NCBI RefSeq assembly: GCF_003594875.1
Contig: NZ_QZEY01000005.1
Coordinates: forward strand, 434,001 to 498,000
DNA from: Bailinhaonella thermotolerans
GTDB lineage: Bacteria > Actinomycetota > Actinomycetes > Streptosporangiales > Streptosporangiaceae
Direction of reading: 5' to 3'
DNA: 64,000 nt
In this document: positions 58,297 to 64,000 of the stretch, piece after piece
Position numbering within the stretch: position 1 is the stretch's first letter
How the letters are laid out: every line of letters starts with the position of its first letter
Notes under the pieces: generated by a model
The model's input: only the letters and a program-made list of their open reading frames with translations
Databases searched by the model: none
Told to the model about the DNA's origin: nothing
Program-made: the position numbers and the translations under genes

Positions 58297-59559
58297 GTGA
58301 TTGACCTGCGTACCCTTCGAGAGAACCCGGACGTGCTGCGGCACTCCCAGCGGATGCGGGGCGAGGACGACTCGGTCGTGGACGCCCTGCTGGACCTCGA
58401 CGAGCGGCGGCGTGGCGCGCTGTCGCGGTTCGAGTCGCTGCGGGCCGAGCAGAAGAGCATCGGCAAGTCCGTGTCGCGGGCCTCGGGGGAGGAGCGCGAC
58501 GCGCTGCTCGGCCGGGCCAAGGAGCTCGCGGGGCAGGTCAAGGCCGCCGAGGGCGAGGCCGAGGAGCTGGGGCGCAAGCTCGACGAGCTGCTCTACACCG
58601 TGCCGAACATCGTCGAGGACGGCGTGCCGCCGGGCGGCGAGGACGACTACGTCGTGCTGGAGCACGTCGGCACGCCCCGCGAGTTCGACTTCGAGCCGCG
58701 CGACCACCTCACGCTGGGCGAGATGCTCGGCGCGATCGACATGGAGCGCGGGGCCAAGGTCTCCGGGGCGCGGTTCTTCTTCCTGACCGGCGTCGGGGCG
58801 CGGCTCCAGCTCGGGCTGCTCAACATGGCCATGCAGCAGGCGATCGAGGCCGGGTTCGTCCCGATGATCCCGCCGGTGCTGGTCAAGCCCGAGGCCATGG
58901 CCGGGACCGGCTTCCTCGGGGCGCACGCCGCCGAGGTCTACAACCTGCCCGGCGAGGACCTGTTCCTCGTGGGCACGTCCGAGGTGCCGATGGCGGCGTA
59001 CCACGCGGACGAGATCCTCGACCTCGGGGGCCTGCCGCGCCGCTACGCCGGCTGGTCCTCCTGCTTCCGCCGCGAGGCCGGGTCCTACGGCAAGGACACC
59101 CGGGGCATCATCCGGGTGCACCAGTTCGACAAGGTCGAGATGTTCTCGTACTGCCGGCTCGAGGACGCCCGCGAGGAGCACCAGCGGCTCCTGGCCTGGG
59201 AGAAGGAGATGCTCGCCAAGATCGACGTGCCCTACCGGGTGATCGACACGGCGGCCGGCGACCTCGGCTCCAGCGCGGCCCGCAAGTTCGACTGCGAGGC
59301 GTGGGTGCCCACCCAGGGCCGCTACCGCGAGCTGACCTCCACCTCCAACTGCACCGACTTCCAGTCGCGCCGCCTCAACGTGCGGACGCGCGGCGAGGAC
59401 GGCAAGACGCGGCCGGTCGCCACCCTCAACGGCACCCTGGCCACCACCCGGTGGATCGTCGCCATCCTGGAGAACCACCAGCAGGCCGACGGGTCGGTCG
59501 TGGTCCCCGAGGCCCTGCGGCCGTACGTCGGCCTCGACGTCCTCCGCCCCATCGCCTGA
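58297..59559 (+). CDS. serS: Seryl-tRNA synthetase
   Basis: 420 residues. N-terminal coiled-coil arm (about 25-100, [21 protein letters not shown] to [11 protein letters not shown]) that grips the long arm of tRNA-Ser, then the class II core: motif 2 [30 protein letters not shown] and motif 3 [37 protein letters not shown] is the usual actinobacterial N-terminus, which fixes the GTG at 58297 although the frame is open 80 codons upstream. Confidence 0.97.
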   Translation: MIDLRTLRENPDVLRHSQRMRGEDDSVVDALLDLDERRRGALSRFESLRAEQKSIGKSVSRASGEERDALLGRAKELAGQVKAAEGEAEELGRKLDELLYTVPNIVEDGVPPGGEDDYVVLEHVGTPREFDFEPRDHLTLGEMLGAIDMERGAKVSGARFFFLTGVGARLQLGLLNMAMQQAIEAGFVPMIPPVLVKPEAMAGTGFLGAHAAEVYNLPGEDLFLVGTSEVPMAAYHADEILDLGGLPRRYAGWSSCFRREAGSYGKDTRGIIRVHQFDKVEMFSYCRLEDAREEHQRLLAWEKEMLAKIDVPYRVIDTAAGDLGSSAARKFDCEAWVPTQGRYRELTSTSNCTDFQSRRLNVRTRGEDGKTRPVATLNGTLATTRWIVAILENHQQADGSVVVPEALRPYVGLDVLRPIA

Positions 59560-59571
59560 CACACGCCTCCC

Positions 59572-59608
59572 AGAGGGCCCGGCTCAGCGCCGGGCCCTCT
59601 TTCCTTTC
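59572..59608 (+). terminator. Intrinsic terminator after serS
   Basis: AGAGGGCCCGGC (59572-59583) pairs with GCCGGGCCCTCT (59589-59600) and is followed by TTCCTTTCC, 12 bases after the stop. Confidence 0.88.
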
Positions 59609-59689
59609 CCCGGTGGCCCGTTGCCGGCGGCGGCGGTCGTGGGACGGGCGGAGGCCCGCCTCAGGCGCGGGCGGGGGCCGGACAGGAGG

Positions 59690-59775
59690 CGAGGCCGTGC
59701 GCGGGCCCGGCCCGGGCCGGGCCGTGCGCGGGCCCGGCCCGGGCCTGGGCACAGGCCGGGGCCTGGGCAGAGGCG
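59690..59775. repeat. Two 27-base tandem copies plus related words
   Basis: GCCGTGCGCGGGCCCGGCCC occurs twice (about 59694 and 59721) followed by GGGCCTGGGCA-type units up to 59775. The gap 59609-59804 has no gene. Confidence 0.6.
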
Positions 59776-59804
59776 GAGGCGGCGGGACAGGGGGACGCGT
59801 GGGC

Positions 59805-60644
59805 TCAGGCCGGGTCGCCGAGGGCGGCGACCTCCTCCAGGACGCGCGGGTCCGCCTGATAGGGGCCGTCGGGGCGGGGCCAGTGCAGGACGACGTCCGT
59901 GATGCCCAGCTCGCCGTAGCGGCCCGCGTAGTCCTTGAAGGCCTCGACCGAGGCGAGAGGGCGTTCGGCGGGTCCCGCTCCGGCGGCGATCAGGCGGCGC
60001 GGCGGCTCCCCGGCGGGCCGCGTCTCCGCGACGATCTCGGAGAGGCGTTCGCACTGGCGCCGTACGTCGGAGAAGCCGCCCACGTCCTGGGTGATCCAGG
60101 TCTGGGCGAAACGGGCGGCCAGGCGCATGCCCCGGGGACCGGTGGCGGCGATCGCGAACGGGAGGCGCGGGTCCCGGCCGCCGATCCCGGCGTTCTCGGT
60201 GGACCAGAAGCGGCCCGTGTAGGTCGTCGTGCCCTGGCGGAGGAGGAGGTCGGCCATCTCGACCCACTCCTCGAAGCGGTCGGCCCGCTCGCGCGGGGTC
60301 GCGGGCTCGCTGCCGAGGATCCCGGAGTCGGACGTGCCCGCCGCCGCGCCCACGCCCAGCGTGAAGCGGCCCCCGGACATCATGTCGAGGGTCATCGCGG
60401 ACTTGGCGGCGTTGACCGGGTGCCGGAGGCGGGGCGTGGTGACCATGGTCCCGAGGCCGATGCGCGACGTGACCGCGGCGGCCCCCGCCAGCACGGCGAA
60501 CGCGTCGTACCACGGGCGAATGTCACGCCACGCCACGTGATCGAACACCCACGCGTGCGCGAAGCCGTACTCCTCGGCCCGCCGGAAGTTCGCCGAGATT
60601 TCATCCCACGGCTCAGAAGGCCACAGAAGCACACCTATGCGCAT
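59805..60644 (-). CDS. LLM-class (F420-dependent) oxidoreductase
   Basis: 279 residues of the luciferase-like monooxygenase family: AEEYGFAHAWVFDHVAWRD, GLGTMVTTPRLRHPVNAAKSAMTLDMMSGGRFTLGVGAA and FAIAATGPRGMRLAARFAQTWIT, as in F420-dependent reductases of actinobacteria. Cofactor F420 rather than FMN is inferred from the taxon. ATG at 60644; TACGGT about 14 bases upstream may be its -10 box. Confidence 0.9.
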   Translation of the reverse strand: MRIGVLLWPSEPWDEISANFRRAEEYGFAHAWVFDHVAWRDIRPWYDAFAVLAGAAAVTSRIGLGTMVTTPRLRHPVNAAKSAMTLDMMSGGRFTLGVGAAAGTSDSGILGSEPATPRERADRFEEWVEMADLLLRQGTTTYTGRFWSTENAGIGGRDPRLPFAIAATGPRGMRLAARFAQTWITQDVGGFSDVRRQCERLSEIVAETRPAGEPPRRLIAAGAGPAERPLASVEAFKDYAGRYGELGITDVVLHWPRPDGPYQADPRVLEEVAALGDPA

Positions 60645-60673
60645 GAACGTGATTTTTTACCGTAAATAAACGA

Positions 60674-60712
60674 ACAGGGCGGGTGTTCGCTTGACGCGAA
60701 CACCCGCCCTGT
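60674..60712 (-). terminator. Strong hairpin after cspA
   Basis: ACAGGGCGGGTGTTCGC (60674-60690) pairs perfectly with GCGAACACCCGCCCTGT (60696-60712), a 17-base stem with a 5-base loop, 11 bases after the cspA stop; a TTTATTT stretch follows on the minus strand. Confidence 0.9.
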
Positions 60713-60723
60713 CGGGTCTTAGG

Positions 60724-60927
60724 TCAGAGACCGCGAACCTGCGAGGCCTGCGGGCCCTTCTGGCCCTGCGTGATCTCGAACTCGACTCGCTGGCCGTCCT
60801 CCAGGCTGCGGTAGCCGGAGCCGACGATCTCAGAGAAGTGAACGAACACGTCCGGCTCGCCGCCGTCGGGGGCGATGAAGCCGAAGCCCTTCTCGGAGTT
60901 GAACCACTTGACAGTACCCTGAGCCAT
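60724..60927 (-). CDS. cspA: Cold shock protein CspA
   Basis: 67 residues, the standard [21 protein letters not shown] (RNP1) and DVFVHFSEI (RNP2). It binds single-stranded RNA and DNA and melts RNA structure. GGGAGA lies 8 bases before the ATG at 60927. The upstream region 60928-61020 is AT-rich, with TTGACT on the minus strand near 61017 as a possible -35 box, giving a leader of roughly 60 bases. Confidence 0.97.
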   Translation of the reverse strand: MAQGTVKWFNSEKGFGFIAPDGGEPDVFVHFSEIVGSGYRSLEDGQRVEFEITQGQKGPQASQVRGL

Positions 60928-61180
60928 TAAAGCTCTCCCTACGGGATCGATCTTTGGGACCCGCACCGCGCGGATCCCGGGTTGTGTCGTACAGCTCCCG
61001 GGTGGCTCAGACAGTCAAGCTGGTTTTCACTTCGGGAACAGCTAATACAACGCCATCACATCTAACACCATGAGGGCGGGCCTGTGTTCCCTTCCCGGCG
61101 AACTTTTCCGAACCGGCCACTCGGGCCAGCCCATCCCGGTCTCACCGACGTGCGGATCAAGAGGGCAGACTAGGACTGCC

Positions 61181-62011
61181 ATGCACAGTCACAGCCCCGA
61201 AGTCCGCCTCGTCGCGACCGATCTCGACGGTACGGCCGTGCGCTCGGACGGCACCATCTCCGACCGCACCATCACCGCGTTCGGCCGCGTGGAGGCCGCC
61301 GGGGGCACGCTGGTCATCGTCACCGGCCGGCCCCCGCGCTGGATGCACGAGGTGGCGGCCGCCGTGCACCACCGGGGCCTGGCCATCTGCGCCAACGGGG
61401 CGCTGGTGTACGACCTGCACACCGAGCGCATCGTCCACGCCGACCTGATCGAGCCCGAGGTGCTGGACGAGGTCGTACGGCGGCTGCGGGCGGCGGTGCC
61501 GGACCTGTCGTTCAGCGTGGAATACGAGGGCGGGTTCGCGCACGAGCCGGGGTTCCGCGTGGGCGGCTGGGACCTCGGGGCGGTCGGCGGGCTGCTGGTG
61601 GGCACGGCGACGCTGGTGTCGCGGCCGGCGGCCAAGCTGCTGGCGCTGCACCCGGACCTCGACCCCGACGTGCTGCACGGCCTGGTCACCGAGGCGGTGG
61701 GCGACCTGGTGACGGCCACCCACTCCAGCGGGCGCGCGCTGATCGAGATGAGCGGGCTGGGGGTCACGAAGGCGTCCGCGCTGGCGGAGCTGGCCGCCGA
61801 GCGCGGCGTGACGAGCGAGGCGGCCATCGCGTTCGGGGACATGCCGAACGACCTGCCCATGCTCACGTGGGCGGGCACGTCGTACGCCGTCGCCAACGCC
61901 CACCCCGCGGTGCTCGCCGTCGTGGACCACGTGACGGCGAGCAACGACGAGGACGGCGTGGCGCAGGTCCTGGAGAAGGTCTTCCCCGGCACGCGCGGGC
62001 CGCGCGGATAG
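61181..62011 (+). CDS. HAD-superfamily phosphatase, Cof type
   Basis: 276 residues. HAD motif I ATDLDGTAV (both Asp), motif II VTGRPP, Lys of motif III in GVTKASAL and motif IV GDMPNDLPML. The large C2 cap fits the Cof/YbiV group acting on sugar phosphates or nucleotides. The ATG at 61181 has a TAGGAC word close upstream and no ribosome site. The open frame before it is not conserved. Confidence 0.92.
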   Translation: MHSHSPEVRLVATDLDGTAVRSDGTISDRTITAFGRVEAAGGTLVIVTGRPPRWMHEVAAAVHHRGLAICANGALVYDLHTERIVHADLIEPEVLDEVVRRLRAAVPDLSFSVEYEGGFAHEPGFRVGGWDLGAVGGLLVGTATLVSRPAAKLLALHPDLDPDVLHGLVTEAVGDLVTATHSSGRALIEMSGLGVTKASALAELAAERGVTSEAAIAFGDMPNDLPMLTWAGTSYAVANAHPAVLAVVDHVTASNDEDGVAQVLEKVFPGTRGPRG

Positions 62012-62071
62012 CCGCCCGGGATCCCGCGGACGGCCGCCCGGCCGGGCCTCCGCCTGCCGGGATCGCTCCGT

Positions 62072-62611
62072 CTACAGGTAGGGGCCGGTCACTCCCCGCG
62101 GGTTCTCCTGCGCGGCCTGCTGCTGGGCGATGCCCCCCGGCAGCGCGCGGCGCATCTGCTCGAGCTGCGCCCGGGCGGCCATCTGCTGCGCGAACAGCGT
62201 CGTCTGGATGCCGTGGAACAGGCCTTCCAGCCAGCCCACGAGCTGCGCGTGAGCCACCCGCAGCTCCGCGTCGCTGGGCGGGGTGCCGTTGTCGTCGGTG
62301 AACGGCAGCGACAGGCGCTCCAGCTCCTCGACCAGCTCCGGCGCGAGGCCGTCCTCCAGCTCCTTGATCGAGCTCTGGTGGATCTCCTTGAGCCGGGCGC
62401 GGCTGGCCTCGTCGAGGGGCGCCGCGCGCACCTCTTCGAGAAGCTGCCGGATCATGCTGCCGATGCGCATGACCTTCGCCGGCTGTTCCACAAGATCGGT
62501 GATCGGACGCTCGTCCGAGTCGCCGTTACCGCCGCCGATCGTCATGCCCTCCGGGCCCACGACGACGATCTGCGGGTCGTTGTCCTGCTCTCTGTCCATG
62601 GGCTGCTCCAT
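62072..62611 (-). CDS. bpa: Bacterial proteasome activator Bpa (PafE)
   Basis: 179 residues. The four-helix core (PAKVMRIGSMIRQLLEEVRAAPLDEASRARLKEIHQSSIKELEDGLAPELVEELERL and ELRVAHAQLVGWLEGLFHGIQTTLFAQQM) and the C-terminal ending GPYL identify Bpa; mycobacterial PafE ends GQYL, the motif that opens the 20S proteasome gate. It implies a proteasome elsewhere in the genome and ATP-independent degradation of unfolded proteins. 19 bases after the quinone reductase gene, so probably one operon. Confidence 0.95.
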   Translation of the reverse strand: MEQPMDREQDNDPQIVVVGPEGMTIGGGNGDSDERPITDLVEQPAKVMRIGSMIRQLLEEVRAAPLDEASRARLKEIHQSSIKELEDGLAPELVEELERLSLPFTDDNGTPPSDAELRVAHAQLVGWLEGLFHGIQTTLFAQQMAARAQLEQMRRALPGGIAQQQAAQENPRGVTGPYL

Positions 62612-62630
62612 GAGTCCAAGTCTGTCCCAC

Positions 62631-63593
62631 TCAGCGGGTGAGAAGCACCTTGCCTACGTGTTCGCTCGCCTCGACGATCCGGTGGGCCCGCGCCGCGTCC
62701 TCCATCGGCACCGTCGTGTGGATGATCGGGCGTACGGCGCCGGTCGCCACCAGCGGCCACACGTTCTCGCGCACGCCGCGCACGATCTCGGCCTTCTCGG
62801 CGAGCGGGCGGCTGCGCAGCGTCGTGGCGTGCACGCTCGCGCGCTTGGTCAGCAGCGCCCCGAGGTCCAGCTCGCCGCGCCGCCCGCCCTGAAGGCCGAT
62901 CACCACGAGCCGGCCGCCGATCGCCAGCGCGTCCACGTTCCCGGGCAGGTACTTCGCGCCCATGATGTCCAGGACCACGTCGGCCTCGCCCCTGACCCGC
63001 TCCGCGAAGTCCTCCTCGCGGTAGTTGATCACGACGTCCGCGCCCAGTTCCTTGCACCGTTCGAGCTTCGCCGCCGACCCGGCCGTCACGATCACCCGCG
63101 CGCCGTACGCCTTGGCGAGCTGGATCGCCAGCGTCCCGATGCCGCTCGCGCCGCCGTGCACGAGCAGCGTCTCGCCCTCGCGCAGCCCGGCGACCATGAA
63201 CAGGTTGGACCACACGGTGCAGGCCACCTCGGGCAGCGCCGCCGCCTCCCGGACCCCGGTGTTCCCGGGCACCGGCATGAGCTGCTCCTGCGGCACCGCC
63301 ACCCGCTCGGCGTACCCTCCGCCGGCGAGCAGCGCGCACACCTCCTGCCCGATCTCCCACTCGGTGACGCCCTCGCCGAGGGCCGAGATGTACCCCGAGC
63401 ACTCCAGCCCCGGGTACGGCGGCGCGCCCGGCGGCGGCGGGTAGTGCCCCTGGCGTTGCATGAGGTCGGCGCGGTTGACCGCCGTCGCGGCCACCTCCAC
63501 GATCACCTCTCCAGGCCCGGCCACCGGCTCGGGCACCTCCTGCCACCGCAGGACATCGGACGCGCCTGGCTCAGAGATCACGATCGCACGCAT
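62631..63593 (-). CDS. NAD(P)H-quinone oxidoreductase, PIG3-like
   Basis: 320 residues of the medium-chain dehydrogenase superfamily: NRADLMQRQGHYPPPPGAPPYPGLECSG is typical of the PIG3/TP53I3 group; the nucleotide site is LVHGGASGIGTLAIQLAKAYGARVIVTAGS. It reduces quinones with NADPH. Mycobacteria have the same enzyme type near bpa. The ATG has TAGCGT 6 bases upstream on the minus strand, so the mRNA may be leaderless. Confidence 0.92.
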   Translation of the reverse strand: MRAIVISEPGASDVLRWQEVPEPVAGPGEVIVEVAATAVNRADLMQRQGHYPPPPGAPPYPGLECSGYISALGEGVTEWEIGQEVCALLAGGGYAERVAVPQEQLMPVPGNTGVREAAALPEVACTVWSNLFMVAGLREGETLLVHGGASGIGTLAIQLAKAYGARVIVTAGSAAKLERCKELGADVVINYREEDFAERVRGEADVVLDIMGAKYLPGNVDALAIGGRLVVIGLQGGRRGELDLGALLTKRASVHATTLRSRPLAEKAEIVRGVRENVWPLVATGAVRPIIHTTVPMEDAARAHRIVEASEHVGKVLLTR

Positions 63594-63599
63594 GCGCCC

Positions 63600-63605
63600 A
63601 CGCTA
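63600..63605 (-). promoter_or_regulatory. -10 box for leaderless quinone reductase mRNA
   Basis: TAGCGT on the minus strand, 6 bases before the ATG at 63593. Confidence 0.4.
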
Positions 63606-63654
63606 CCGACCCCCCACCCCCTGCCCCAGACCGCATCCCCACCAGCCCCCAAAC

Positions 63655-63790
63655 CCTCCAACCCACCAAACCTTCCCGTGCCGGGGTTGGGGTTCTCGCG
63701 GGGCCGGGTTTCTCCTGGGTTGGGGGTTGTGGGGTGGGTGGGGGTGTGGTTTGTGGGGGGATTTGGGGGATGGTGGGCGGGAGCGCGGTG
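63655..63790 (+). other. G-tract region, possible G-quadruplex
   Basis: The plus strand from 63698 to 63790 has many runs of 3-6 G separated by 1-5 bases, e.g. GGGTTGGGGGTTGTGGGG followed by TGGGTGGGGG. It lies between the quinone reductase start and the next rightward gene. No gene is seen here. Confidence 0.5.
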
Positions 63791-63884
63791 CGTAGGGGAT
63801 GCTGGGCTTTGCTGGACTAGCCTGGGTTCGGGTCTTGTACGGCTCGGACGATGGTTGCCCCGACACCTGGCCTGAGGGGGACTG

Positions 63885-64000
63885 GTGGCGAAGCACGACC
63901 GGGAGGATCCTCACTCGCTTGAGGAGCAGCTCGCCTGGCTGGACGCGCTGAGCAAGGAGGGCGCGGCGGAGCCGGGCAACGGTGTGCCCGCGGAGGGGGA
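63885..64000 (+). CDS. Start of an unidentified gene (cut by window edge)
   Basis: GTG at 63885 with GAGGGGG 4-5 bases upstream opens VAKHDREDPHSLEEQLAWLDAL and stays open to the edge (38 codons). The sequence is hydrophilic and helical; too short to assign. TAGCCT near 63819 may be its -10 box. Confidence 0.55.
   Translation, partial: MAKHDREDPHSLEEQLAWLDALSKEGAAEPGNGVPAEG

Overview
This is a GC-rich (about 73%) chromosomal segment from a filamentous-type actinobacterium, most likely in or near the Streptosporangiales (an inference from gene content; no marker settles the genus). Support comes from the PknB/PknA/PbpA/RodA/PstP/FhaB/FhaA block next to a tRNA-Leu, crgA, a bacterial proteasome activator (Bpa), F420-type oxidoreductases, a DUF397 remnant, many GTG starts and many apparently leaderless genes. 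Two perfect parS sites (4475-4492 and 7114-7129) and the crgA-to-fhaA gene order known from mycobacteria place the window close to the replication origin.

Layout. 1-4.5 kb: an ABC exporter (permease cut by the window edge) divergent from an orphan sensor kinase, then parS. 5-11.6 kb: small enzymes (methyltransferase, quinone reductase, arylamine N-acetyltransferase), a conserved lipid-type protein behind a KstR2-like operator, a DUF5324-like membrane protein, a cyclophilin and a zinc-finger rhomboid protease. 11.6-22 kb: the cell growth and division control block (crgA, trpG/pabA, and the leftward operon fhaA-fhaB-pstP-rodA-pbpA-pknA-pknB with several start/stop overlaps), tRNA-Leu(CAG) and strong terminators. 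22-25.7 kb: a MarR switch over a hemerythrin/azoreductase operon, a NUDIX enzyme and a decayed XRE/DUF397 locus. 25.7-36.6 kb: secreted barrel protein, HtrA-like protease, a pair of CNNM/CBS membrane proteins, an LCP ligase, TenA, MutM and others. 36.7-49.7 kb: arginine deiminase, anti-sigma ATPase, PAS/GAF kinase, Ogt, a TPP-riboswitch-controlled CytX, a two-component system, sugar-nucleotide epimerase, STAS protein and a family 2 glycosyltransferase. 50.5-55.6 kb: two GT-C type glycosyltransferases flanking a large phosphatase-like/multi-TM protein, probably envelope glycan assembly. 55.7-64 kb: DUF4446, PheA, phosphoesterase, SerS, LLM oxidoreductase, CspA, HAD phosphatase, Bpa, quinone reductase and the start of one more gene.

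The genes are mostly housekeeping. The more unusual signals lie between them: a dispersed palindromic element in three copies with a conserved loop, many short degenerate tandem repeats in intergenic DNA, a cluster of DnaA-box-like words inside a coding region, a promoter whose core is covered by a perfect MarR-type inverted repeat and starts a leaderless mRNA, and a broken XRE/DUF397 region. I found no CRISPR array, prophage, transposase, or large biosynthetic cluster. No clearly new multi-gene system is visible; the palindromic element family is the best candidate for something undescribed.
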